From Knufia peltigerae (taxonomy: Eukaryota; Ascomycota; Eurotiomycetes; Chaetothyriales; Trichomeriaceae): DNA of 64,000 nucleotides. Shown here one piece after another: positions 1 through 10,206 of the stretch (position 1 is its first letter; every line of letters begins with the position of its first letter). The notes under the pieces are model-generated. The model was not told where the DNA came from and did no database searches. It saw nothing but the letters and a program-made list of their open reading frames with translations. The position numbers and the translations under genes are program-made. The stretch is taken from the NCBI GenBank assembly GCA_030247855.1, contig JAPDRN010000011.1:372001-436000 (forward strand), written 5' to 3'.

Positions 1-920
1 GAAATACAGTCTGCCCCCCAAAAAATACAAAATTGCTTTAGACATTTAAAACGGACAATTCTGGCCAACTCCTTATAGGTTCTTTGACATTGACTGTTGT
101 AGTACAATAGTGTATTTAGATTCTATCTCGCCTTTCCTCTCTTTTTTTGCTCCCGCCAAGAAGAGAAGAATAGCAGCAAGGCTGAGAACCCCCTTGACTA
201 ACGCAGTTCTGTAGACCACGCCGACTTGCACATACGGCAACACCCATTCAAAGTATAATCGTGATTGACAAATCATGGTTCTACTTTGATACAATACAAG
301 AACGATTTGAATGTTACACGCGACAACTACACTTGGAATGAGATGAGTGGGTAAGCAGTGAGACAACTTCACATTCTATTCCTTGACAACCCTCAATGAA
401 TCTCACCATTGGAACCCCATGTCTTGTCCAAAGTCTTAGGCTCCATCACTCATGTGAATTGAGATCGGCTTCTTATCTTCGGGCAGGTCACTTGCTACTC
501 GAGATTTTCGACCATGGTTGCGCCGAGCCACAGTATCAGGTCATCACTTGACAAAATACGACATCATCATCTCGAACCAACGCTGAGAATCTGTGACTTT
601 GTCCTGATTCATCAAATATTACTTCTCGGCCACAGTAAGGAATTCACCAAGATAAGCACGGCAGGATTGTATATCTGATCCAGTGTCAAGGGCGAGTACG
701 TCTCATTAAAGGCAGCCGCATCAACGACCATTCACCATACCCGTTGACTCTCTAACGAACTTTCTTCGAGAGCAAGTGCTTCTTGTACCCTTCCAAGTTC
801 GTATATTTCTCACACACCACCGCATGAGTCACATCAAAGACATGGGGAAATCACTTTTTTTCATTTTCTCTTTGAGTGAAAAAACCTAACTGGCCAATGT
901 CTCTGTCCGGGTGAGAAATC
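1..920. other. intergenic, no gene seen
   Basis: AT-rich to mixed sequence at the left edge. A 99-codon minus-strand open frame (73-372) has no recognisable domain and looks like chance. The part next to position 920 is the 3' flank of the quinone oxidoreductase gene. Confidence 0.6.
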
Positions 921-1928
921 CTACTCCACCTTACAAATGACCTTACCCATGGTCTGGTTCGATTCAAGCAGGCTGTGCGCGTCCTTGATCTCGTCCATCT
1001 TGAACACCTTTTGCACGGGGACCTTGAACTCGCCCTTGACGAACCTGGGCAGGGCATGTTCGACCAGCATGTCCCTCAGGCGGCCTTGATAGTTTTCGTC
1101 GCGACTGCGCAACGTGCTCCCCTCGATGCGCAGCCGTTTTCTCAGGATCCTGCTGATGTCCACGTCGCCCTTGACGACCCCGCCGCCCATCATGCCCAGG
1201 TTGACGATGTGGCCGTCGCGCGCCGCGGCCTCGAGGTTCTGGTTGAAGTACCCGGCCCCGATGAAGTCGACGATCAAGTCCGCGCCTTTGCCGTCGGTGT
1301 ACTTGAGCAGGGCTTCGGCCCAGTCGCCTTCCTTGTAGCTGAAGCCCTCGGTGGCGCCGAGGCTCTTGCAAAAGTCGATCTTCTCCTTGGTGCTGGCCGT
1401 GACGTAGACCGCACTCGCACCGTCGGCTCTGGCGAGTTGGATGCCGGCGATGCTGACGCTGCTCGCGCCGGCGTGCCACAAGACGCTCATCCCCGGCTTG
1501 AACTCGCCCACCAGGTACAGGGCCTGGGTCGCGGTGATCCACGTCTCGGGGATCCCCGCGGCCTCCTCCCAGCCGAGTTCCTTGGGCTTGTGCACGAGCA
1601 TGTGAGTGCTGACGGCGATGTACTCGGCGTAGGCGCCGCCGTACGCGAGCCCAAAGACCTCGTCGCCGACGTTGAACCCCCGCTCGGGCGCGCTGCCGAA
1701 CGACTCGATCACGCCCGAGAACTCGACCCCCATGATCGGCCCCGCCTGGGGAGGGAGCGGGTACAGGCCCTCGCGCTGGAGCAGGTCCATGCGGTTCAGG
1801 CCAAAGTACTTGACCTTGACGAGCGCCTGGCTCCCCTCGGGCGTCGGCTTGGGCGTCTCAGCGTTGATGAAAAGCTTGTCGATGCCGCCCTTTCCGCCCT
1901 TGATGTCGACCGCGCGCATGGTTGCCAT
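921..1928 (-). CDS. quinone oxidoreductase, PIG3-like MDR family
   Basis: Predicted NAD(P)H-dependent oxidoreductase of the medium-chain dehydrogenase/reductase superfamily, closest to the zeta-crystallin/PIG3 quinone reductase branch. The family reduces quinones by one electron using NADPH in the cytosol. An N-terminal GroES-like domain (LNRMDLLQREG, VGDEVFGLAYGGAYAEY) is followed by a Rossmann domain (LWHAGASSVSIAGIQLARA). The structural-zinc Cys cluster of alcohol dehydrogenases is absent, as expected for quinone reductases. The frame is open to 1979, but the ATG at 1928 (MATMRAVD) fits the family start, giving about 335 residues; a 17-residue longer form is possible. The gene has no intron. 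It is GC-rich in third positions, which creates long antisense open frames that are not genes. Substrate is unknown. Confidence 0.88.
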   Translation of the reverse strand: MATMRAVDIKGGKGGIDKLFINAETPKPTPEGSQALVKVKYFGLNRMDLLQREGLYPLPPQAGPIMGVEFSGVIESFGSAPERGFNVGDEVFGLAYGGAYAEYIAVSTHMLVHKPKELGWEEAAGIPETWITATQALYLVGEFKPGMSVLWHAGASSVSIAGIQLARADGASAVYVTASTKEKIDFCKSLGATEGFSYKEGDWAEALLKYTDGKGADLIVDFIGAGYFNQNLEAAARDGHIVNLGMMGGGVVKGDVDISRILRKRLRIEGSTLRSRDENYQGRLRDMLVEHALPRFVKGEFKVPVQKVFKMDEIKDAHSLLESNQTMGKVICKVE

Positions 1929-1979
1929 CTTGTTTTTGGGAGTATGTCGGTGAATGTCGAAGGGTTTGTTGAATGGCAC

Positions 1980-2590
1980 TTCACTGATCTCGAGGATTTA
2001 AAAAGGGTATACTCCCTAGAGAATAAGAGATTGAGAAATGACGATGCGGGAGCGCTTTTAAATGGTGATTGATGAGGAGACGAATCGGGGAATAGCCGAA
2101 GAGTCCTGATTTCTAATGGATCTGAGATTGTGCCTTGTGTTCGTTCCGAATTGAGACGAGTCCCGCAGGTGAATGGTCTCGACTTGTGTATGGTTTTAAT
2201 GGAGGTGAAGCAACGGATGAAGCACTAATACACATGTAGTAAAAGGTAGAGCGTGACAAGGAAGATATTCTAATCAACAGGGCGTCTATGTGCGTGAATG
2301 TAGTCATGTCGGTTATCACGTGATGTGCATCTCCAAAAGATCTCAACACAGTACAAGAGAGACCATCCATGGTTACGACTAATGAAACTATTCATACTGT
2401 ACAGCTCCAGAAACTGATGGTGCACTTCATTCCATACATAAAAACTGACTAAGGCAGCAATTTACCTTCGTCCAGAATGTGATTTTCGTCTTCGGGCTAT
2501 GGCATAAAGAGGCCGTGGTCTCCCATGCACTGTGCCACACATAGTCGCGCGCAAACCCACAGGCTATCTCTAGTGACAGCACATACTCTC
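1980..2590. other. intergenic, 5' flank of oxidoreductase and 3' flank of RPA1
   Basis: Contains the promoter region of the minus-strand oxidoreductase and the 3' flank of the minus-strand RPA1. No convincing gene or RNA is seen. Confidence 0.5.
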
Positions 2591-4528
2591 TTAATCCGTT
2601 CCATATTTCTTGATCAAATCGATGAGTTTCTGAGATTCGGTCACATAATTCAATGGCGACGCTGAGTTTATTTGGTAGCGAACCCTGGACTCAATGTCAG
2701 CATATTTTCCAAGGAGAATGTCTGATGAATACAAAAAATCACGTACCGTTGTTGTTCTTGGAAGCTGTCCAACTTGGCCTTGCACTTCCAATTCCAGGTT
2801 CTGCAGTTCGCCTCCGAGAAGATGTCGCCCAAGGCCTTATCATCCACCTCTTTGATCTCCATCAACTCATCTGCCGTCTTTCCCATAATCATCCTGCCTG
2901 TCTCATCAAAGCAGCTGACCCACAATTGACCGGTATGGTCGCTGACATTGACAGACATAATGTAGCGGTATTCTGGCTTTTCGTGCGTCTTGTCGCATCT
3001 TTCGCATCGCCATTGGCCAGGATCAATTTCAACGACCTTCTTGTTGCACCCTTCAGACAAACATGACGGGTAGCAGAAGTTCTCTTGTTTGATGTATTGT
3101 ATGGATGCCTTGACAGAGAAGAAGTCAGGCTGGTCTGACATTCCAAGTTGCTCTTCCTTGACCTGAGAGATTGTTTTGAAGGGGTCACTGCGACCACCAG
3201 CACTACTCGTACCACCTTGAACATTGGCATGAGTTGCAAAATTGCCAGACCGGCCCTGTTCTTCATACCATCCTTTGAGTCTGTGTGCTTCTTCCATGTC
3301 AGGATTAGGTGTCACTGAACCTGAACTGAGCAGACTGAGACTTCTTCCACCAAAGTCGGAGACCTTGACACCCTTGAACGCCACGACTGACTCGGGTGGG
3401 ATGTCAAAATTTGCTGCGACCTTGCCCCAGACTGTCAGACGCACTGAATATCCGGTGTTGTCAACCAAGGTAAGTTCTCGCTTGTCGTAGGGTTTGCTGG
3501 TTGTCTTGGAGGTGATTTGTGACGTCTCACCAATATCTTTCAGTACACCGATGACATCGATTGTCGTGTCTTTCTCTACCGCTTGGAGATCGGAAATACT
3601 GGTGAAGTTGTATCGGACTTGCGGTACTCCGTCCTGCTCTTCTGCCTTTTCAACGGTGGTGTCTTTCTCGAAGTGGAGTTCATAGTCGTTGGGCAGGTTC
3701 GAGAACTGCTTCTTTGCAAATGTCACCCTGCAGGGGCTGGAAATATAATAGACATTTCCTTCCTGGAACAGGTCATACAACATGTCGCACTGGTCGTTGA
3801 ATCCCGTAGCACGAATTTCGCCGCTCTCATCTAGAAGATTGACGCTGAACAACTTGCCTTCACCATTACGATTGTGCCATGTTTTAATGTCTGACTTGCT
3901 TGTGCAGCGAGCTTTGATAGTCCACTTATTAGAGTACGGGGAGATTGCTTCGATGGGGTAGATATTTGCGTGAGCACTGGATGAAGATGGCTTCGGGTGG
4001 CTCGGCATAGACATGCTCTGTTTCTGTGGTTCTTGTTTGGCGCCATAGAATCCATTGCTTGAGATGGAGGTAGGGAAAGGCTTCTCTTCTTCTTCGGCTT
4101 TGAACTCCAAGGGCTTTGGATCTCCGAGTTTCTCGTGTTCGCCAAACTCTTCAAGGACTTTGATTTCCATAACAATGAGGATTCTAGGGAGCCGTGTCAG
4201 TACAGAATGGGTACAAATATGATCAGACCTACCGCTTCGTTTTGACTTTGTTCGCAGTGTAACCCATCAATTGAACCAGGACACCACGACGCAAAATCTT
4301 CTCTTCGACGAGATGATTCTGATGCACCGCCAGCATGGTTTGAATGTAATTTCTTGTGTCATTGAAAATCACTCTGTATCTCTCTGGTCCTCCGGAACTA
4401 GCGGCGATACCCTTGATCTGGACGCATTGCATGACAGGTTGCTGAATTCGACCGGGCTTGTCTTCAAAGATGTCTTGAAGGGAGCCGGCGTCGATGCGCG
4501 CAAGCGCAGCAGCTGGATTCGAACTCAT
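2591..4528 (-). CDS. RPA1: replication protein A large subunit (RPA1, RPA70)
   Basis: Large subunit of the heterotrimeric single-stranded-DNA-binding protein RPA, acting in nuclear DNA replication, repair and recombination. Three exons: 4528-4233, 4183-2747 and 2684-2591, joined at GT/AG sites that preserve frame, encode 608 residues, the usual length. Exon 1 carries the RPA70N protein-interaction OB fold. Exon 2 carries a linker (NGFYGAKQEP) and DNA-binding domains A and B (IYPIEAISPYSNKWTIKARC). It also holds domain C, with a four-Cys zinc site (CLSEGC then CERC) inserted in an OB fold. The last exon ends the domain-C helix used for trimerisation. Start at 4528 (MSSNPAAALARIDAG) aligns with the family N terminus. 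It is head-to-head with a dienelactone hydrolase gene; an MCB palindrome lies about 115 bp upstream. Confidence 0.96.
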
Positions 4529-5077
4529 GTTTGCGGATAGTTACGGGTTGTTGAATGATTATTGTACAACTTGAAGAGGAGGAAAAGACGCATTTGTTTG
4601 TTCTGTGGCGATATCGCCTGCGTTTGCCTGGAAATCCCCGCGCGACGCGTCGCGTGTAAAGTACCGCCCGAATTAGGTCTAGTGGCATATTGATCCTGTA
4701 CTTGCAGTTGTCGTTGATGTGATTGATAGCCATGGTAGTTCTGTTGGCCGTAAGAGATGCTAGGCATCTTCAAATTAGAACGTTCTAGTTACAACTCTCA
4801 AATGCTTTGAGCGCTAACACTTGATTTTGTCTCAACAAAAGCTCGTATCCCAATCCATCCAGAAGGAATGTGACTAAAACAGCAAGTTATTCGTCTTGGA
4901 AGAAACGTCACCCAAGAAAGACTCGATATTGAATCTCACTTCTAAACCATTGTTAGGTATGCACATCCGTGACTTTCGTGCACATGTAGCTTCTGCACTC
5001 GGAACAACGTCCAGGCAAAATAGAACGCTGCTAAACGGAACAAACAGCGAGGTTACGAGTACAAGACTACTACCACC
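4529..5077. other. bidirectional promoter region RPA1 / hydrolase
   Basis: 549 bp between divergent start codons. It holds the ACGCGT palindrome at 4641-4654. Minus-strand open frames here overlap the RPA1 leader and have no domain. Confidence 0.6.
4641..4654. promoter_or_regulatory. MCB-type palindrome (ACGCGT core)
   Basis: CGCGACGCGTCGCG is a perfect 14-bp palindrome centred on ACGCGT, the MluI cell-cycle box bound by MBF (Mbp1-Swi6) at yeast replication genes. It lies about 115 bp upstream of the RPA1 start codon. RPA genes are classical MCB targets in yeast, so S-phase control is a reasonable inference. Binding in this fungus is not shown. Confidence 0.6.
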
Positions 5078-6150
5078 ATGTCTGATCCTGAACTTGCAAC
5101 TAAGGCTCCAGAATCCGATGCCATGGAACCATCGTTGATATCGAACGAAGACTCCAAGGCACAAACCGGGACGAGCATGGGCGAGCACTGTGTCACAGAT
5201 AGACCGAATCCAGACGATCGTCAACCATCCGGCGAGATGTCAAAGTTTGGCGACATCGATGTCTACATTTCCAAACCAGCCGACTACCCCAACTCTCCAG
5301 CTAAGTTGTTACTTTTGCTCACTGCTGGGACTGGCGTACACTCGATCAACAATCAGGTGCAGGCAGACATGTTTGCGTCGGAAGGATTCGTGGTGATCAT
5401 GCCCGACCAGTTCAAAGGTGATCCAGCACCCAACTCGAAAGCCATTCTTGCAGAGGAGAACCCAGGCATCATCGAACAGTTCAAATTAAAAGCCGCAGAG
5501 ACTGCCAAGTCCTTCTTGGTCGACATGTGGCTCGCCAGACAGACTCCCGAGAAGGTTCTACCCATTCTGCTGAAGGTCGTTGACTCGGCCAAAGATGAGT
5601 ACGCAGACGCCGTGGCGCACGGTGAAGGCATCTACTGTATTGGCTACTGCTTCGGCGGAAAGTATGCTGTCATTCTTGCAGGCGATCATGAGGACACGAT
5701 GATTGGCGGGCAAGCTGCCAAAGATGAAGAAGCGGGCACGATCAAAAGAGGACCATTAATCAGAGCAGGTGCTGTGGCACATGCGACTCTTGTGACTCGC
5801 GAGGACTTGAAGGCTGTCAAGGCTCCTCTGACGATGGTTTGCGTCGGTAAGTAGCGGTGATGTATCTGCAGAAGTTGAAAGTTACGTTAACGAGTTGCAG
5901 AAAATGATCCGCTCTTCCCAGCAGAGATCTTGGAAGATGGCAAGAAATATTTCGCAACGAGCAACGTTGAGCACGAAATTAAAATGTATTCGGATGTGCC
6001 TCATGGTAGGTCGTGAAGCTATTTCGATTAAAAGTTATGTGGCTAATTACTCTAGGCTTCGCCGTGTATGGAGACTACGACTCACCTGCGATCAAAGAAG
6101 CACAAACTTCGGCGTTCCAGCAGATGCTCAACTGGCTGCAGTCACATTGA
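5078..6150 (+). CDS. dienelactone hydrolase family protein
   Basis: Alpha/beta hydrolase of the dienelactone hydrolase family; fungal members are mostly of unknown substrate, and true DLHs open lactone rings of chlorocatechol breakdown products. Exons 5078-5846, 5901-6005 and 6056-6150 splice in frame to 322 residues ending NWLQSH. The nucleophile motif GYCFGG (Cys in place of Ser, as in DLH), an acid in VENDPLFP and the histidine in PHGFAVYGD form the Cys-Asp-His triad. The first ~70 residues are Glu/Asp/Pro-rich and poorly conserved-looking, but keep a Cys-containing segment (GEHCVTDR) found at the family N terminus. It is divergent from RPA1 and convergent with calmodulin (323 bp between stops). 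Confidence 0.92.
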
Positions 6151-6473
6151 AGACCGTTGAATGCGTGTACGTGTTCACAACGGTTGATTACTGCAATCCA
6201 GGACTGCATGTTAGACGATGCCCTATGATACCCACGAATGATTCGAGCTTCACGAGGATCGAGCTGGAAAGAGGGAACGGAGTTGTGAATAGGAATAACT
6301 CTGATTGTTTTCTTCTTGCCTAGCAAGTTCTCTGCTGGGAAATCCCTCGGCTCTATAGCAATGAAAGATGCGCTGCTCCCTGCCCGTGGTATTGGTGGAG
6401 AGACTCGTTCCATTTAGCCGCTCTAAAACTTCTCAAAGATCCGTGCTGCGCATACTTGATTGCTGGTCATCAC
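6151..6473. other. convergent 3' flanks of hydrolase and calmodulin
   Basis: 323 bp shared 3' region; only chance open frames on both strands are seen. Confidence 0.5.
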
Positions 6474-7250
6474 TCATTTCTGCATCATCAATTGTACAAA
6501 CTCGTTGTCTAAACAGGCCAATGTTAGAGTTTCCAGTTCTGAGGATGTTTAGACCATTTGAACTCACAATCAATGCGACCGTCACCGTCCTGGTCAGCTT
6601 CTCGAATCATCTCATCAACTTCGTCATCTGTGAGCTTTTCGCCAATCGAGGTCATGACATGACGAAGTTCGGCAGCCGAAATGAAGCCGTTGTTGTCGCG
6701 ATCAAACACCTTGAAGGCTTCTCGGATTTCCTCCTCAGAATCGGTGTCTTTCATCTTGCGAGCCATCATTGTGAGGAATTCTGTGTGTGTGATATAAGCC
6801 AAAGTCACCTCGGGCTGTTGTGTACCGTCTCGTACCTGGGAAATCGATGGTGCCATTATTGTCTGCATCCACTTCGTTGATCATATCTTGCAGTTCCGAC
6901 TCGGAAGGATTTTGACCCAGAGATCTCATGACAGTGCCTAGCTCTTTCGTGGTAATTTGTCCTGCAGCCTTGGTCAGTCCTCATGGGGAGCAAACGCTTG
7001 AAGTATTGGCGGCGCAACGTACCATCGCCATCTTTGTCCTGCATAGCACTTGTCAGCATTGGTCACGCAACCCAGAAAGAGATGTGCACATACGAAGAGA
7101 GAGAAGGCCTCCTTGAACTCGGAGACCTGCTCTTCGGTGAGAGAGTCCGCCTACAAATTCACAGTGTCAGTGTATGACAACACATGCAATGTTTCACAAT
7201 TGCCAGCCGCAAGCTGGAGGGGGCCATAGTCAACAAGCCGCGCGTACCAT
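6474..7250 (-). CDS. calmodulin
   Basis: Calcium sensor with four EF hands that activates calcineurin and CaM kinases. Six exons give exactly 149 residues: 7250-7248 (the ATG alone), 7150-7094, 7038-7023 (a 16-nt micro-exon encoding DKDGD plus one base), 6961-6836, 6780-6568 and 6508-6474. All joins keep frame and restore the near-invariant fungal sequence, with EF loops starting [27 protein letters not shown] and DQDGDGRID, and the C terminus FVQLMMQK. Known ascomycete calmodulin genes share the isolated start codon and the tiny third exon. The gene is divergent from TLG2. An automatic gene finder would easily miss exons 1 and 3. Confidence 0.97.
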
Positions 7251-7777
7251 ATTGGGGGGGTGTCTTGCGAAAGAAGAATAAATTGTCGTGATAAGGGTGG
7301 TAGAGGGTTCACTTAGGGTCGAAAACGCAGAGTAAAGGTATCAAGGAGGGGTTCGTTGAGAAAGTCTGGATTATGACAGTAGCTGAAGGTGAAATGCAGT
7401 GAACCTGGACTTGGCTTCTTCTGGCCCCCCTTGATTGCATTATTTGGTGCAGACCAAACAGTCGAAGGATCCAAGGGTTCGCTTCGGCATATTGTTTCTC
7501 CGGAACCGGTGTGATTGCAGTCCCACCAACTCTCAAATGCTTGTGGACTAATATGGAGTTGCCATGCCCGTTGCCTGCGCAGTAGCCAATGCTTGGGAGA
7601 AACGACAACTTGTCATCGCGATATCCTGTCCAGATTGTCGTGCATTCACGGATGAAATTGGTGATTACTTCTATTGGCTGTTTGCTTTTAACTACCAGCA
7701 TGCGATTCCCTTCTGTCGGATCACTCCCGAACACCGACACGCGCCTATGAAGCGTTGGACATTTTTAAGGACTGAAG
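7251..7777. other. bidirectional promoter region calmodulin / TLG2
   Basis: 527 bp between divergent start codons. A 143-codon minus-strand open frame (7309-7740) has no domain and most likely lies in the calmodulin leader or promoter. Confidence 0.5.
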
Positions 7778-8872
7778 ATGTGGAGAGATCGCACTAATCT
7801 GTATGCTTCTCCTGCGCGCAATGATGGACTGCACTGACCCGCGCCCAGGTACATCTCCTACCGCCAGTCCTACACACACCATCCGGCCAAGAGGTCCAGG
7901 TACCCGGCTACCTCCAATGGCTTCGCCGACCAAGGTTCCGAAGAGACCAGAGGTCTTATGTCCGCTGGCGCATTCGACAATGACGGAGATGCTGTAATAG
8001 AGATGGATCTGTTGCCGCCTCGGTGGATTGACGTGCAAGATGAAGTCTCGGACATTCTTAAAGATATCACCCTCAAAGCCGCCAAGCTGGACAAGCTTCA
8101 TTCCAAACACGTTCTCCCCGGGTTCGACGATGAGTCTATCAAGCAGCAGGAAGAGCGGGAGATCGAGAGTCTGACGACCGAGATCACAAGAGGCTTTCAA
8201 GAATGCCAGAAGGCAATCAAGCGTATCGAGAAGATGGTCGGGGAGGCAAGGCAGACAGGAAATCTACAAAAGGGAGACGAGGTCATGGCCCAGAACATAC
8301 AAACTGCACTGGCGTCCAGAGTTCAAGAAGTCAGCGCGACTTTCAGAAAGAAGCAGAGCAGTTATTTGAACAAACTTCGTGCGCTTGGGGGCTTCGAATC
8401 ACCGATCGGGCGGTCAGCAACTCCCGTACAGAACCCTTATACAGATCCAGCTCTTATGGAGTCCGAAGTGGACAAACGGCTCAGTCAATCGACGCTCCAA
8501 CAGACAGCACAGAAGCGCTTGGGAAGGAATGATACTGCCATCGCCCAAAGAGAACAAGAAATCAATGACATTGCAAAGGGTATCATTGAACTGGCCGACA
8601 TTTTCCGCGACCTCCAAACCATGGTAATCGACCAGGGAACGATGCTGGACCGGATCGACTATAATGTGGAGCGCATGGCGGTCGATGTCAAGGGGGCCGA
8701 GAAAGAGCTCACAGTTGCCACCAACTATCAACGCCGCAACACAAAACGGAAGATACTGCTGTTGCTTTTACTTCTCGTTGTCGGCATGTTCGTCCTACTG
8801 TTGATCAAACCGAAGAAGCGATCATCTAATTCACCTCCCACTCCTCCGCCACAGCCAGAAAATCCTCCTTGA
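7778..8872 (+). CDS. TLG2: t-SNARE Tlg2 / syntaxin-16
   Basis: Qa-SNARE of the trans-Golgi network and endosomes, needed for fusion of endosome-derived vesicles. A 23-nt first coding exon (7778-7800) and second exon (7849-8872) flank a 48-bp intron and give 348 residues starting MWRDRTNLYISYRQSY, the diagnostic Tlg2 N-peptide that binds the Sec1/Munc18 protein Vps45. An Habc three-helix region (PPRWIDVQDEVSDIL onward) follows. The SNARE helix is IAQREQEINDIAKGIIELADIFRD onward, with the zero-layer Gln within the Gln-Thr-Met stretch. A C-terminal membrane anchor (ILLLLLLLVVGMFVLLLI) is followed by a short Pro-rich tail. The start codon is fixed by the N-peptide. Confidence 0.96.
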
Positions 8873-10206
8873 AGGGTTCAATGAGAAATGTCAAATGCAA
8901 GGTTATCCTTTGGTAACATGCTGAGGCTCACACCGTCCAGGCCGTACATTTGCCCACTGCCTCGGTATTGAAGAGGTTGTTCCTGTATTCGATCTCTGAG
9001 CCACCTGCAGGACAGTTCAAGGACAAATTCAATCTGAGAAGGAAATACAATGGCCATTAGGATCTGCTTCGATATGTGTCGAATGAAAATGACACGTTCT
9101 GTCGGTCTGTTGGCAATGAAGACCTCAGCTGAATATTGGACGGAGATAACGCTTGGGAACACAATCTTGGACATGATCTGTCGAACTTCTAATTAAGAAT
9201 GTCCTCTCGGAAAGTTCACACATCGTGGCAATCTAAGGCTCGAGCATCAGAGGAGTCATGCATACAGCACATGGTCGCAACTGAACCCTGAAAGATGACG
9301 AGGAAACGGCTCGCTCCAGCAAATGGAAGCCCTGGAAATGCGTCAGTCAATTCTGGCAAGGCTACGACTGGCCTTGGCCCCCCTTTCCTAAAAGTGCCCT
9401 CGACATGCGCATCGGGAGACGACCGGCGATTCTTGATCCACCGTCCCTTGAACGCGACAGGCATACGCAGACACAAAATACCCAAAGTCTTGCGAGGCTA
9501 CCTTCAAAGTGTACTGTTTGGCCGAGACTCCACCTTTACGAGGGGAAGGTTTATTTTTCTTGGGGGGCAGATTCGAGCAGCGATCGAGGACGAAGGCGAC
9601 GAAAAAAAGGCGATGGGCGCATTGGCGCCTCCTGACAGGCAGCCATCACTCAACACGGTGAAACCATGTAGGCCACCTAACTACGTTTTCTTTTTTTTCG
9701 TAGACCGTACCCTTGTACTTGATACTTGGTACTTGGTGCACTCTGCGCACTCTCCACGTTCTAGATAGACGTGTATCAACAGTACTTGGTTCTTTCCTTT
9801 GTGCATGACAAAAGAAAATTGTCAACCAAATGAAATACATCTCTGCTCCCAAGTGAGTGCAAGGTGCAAGGTCAACCATCCTACTGTCTCGCCGTTGTGG
9901 TTGTGGTTGTGGCCGTAGCACAATACATTGGCTAAAGGATTAGACATACTGAAACTCGAAAACTTTCGTCGGCTTCTCAGAGGATCAAACTCTGTAATAG
10001 TCATTGCTATTGTCAACCGCTGGGTACGTACCGAAAAGAAGACCCGCCAAAATATATAATGGTATCAACATATCAAGAATCGGAAAACTCTCGAGACGCT
10101 AATCCCACGACTCAAGGTAAGTAACCTTGTTTGTAGCTCTACCAGATACTCCGCCCTCCCCGAATCGCCTGCAACATAGAGAAAAAAAAAGGATGCAAGC
10201 CCGCTA
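8873..10206. other. intergenic, no gene seen
   Basis: 1.3 kb between convergent genes. Open frames of 157 codons (9295-9768, +) and 89-98 codons (-) show no domain, no likely splice partners and low-complexity stretches. An A-rich/T-rich patch lies near 9680-9700. Confidence 0.5.

Noticed and set aside
975..2072. 365-codon plus-strand open frame
   Set aside because: Exactly antisense to the quinone oxidoreductase; it arises from GC-rich third positions and has no domain.
7309..7740. 143-codon minus frame upstream of calmodulin
   Set aside because: Lies in the calmodulin promoter or leader; no family similarity recognised.
9295..9768. 157-codon plus-strand frame between TLG2 and the multidomain gene
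   Set aside because: No domain, no splice partner, and overlaps opposite-strand chance frames.
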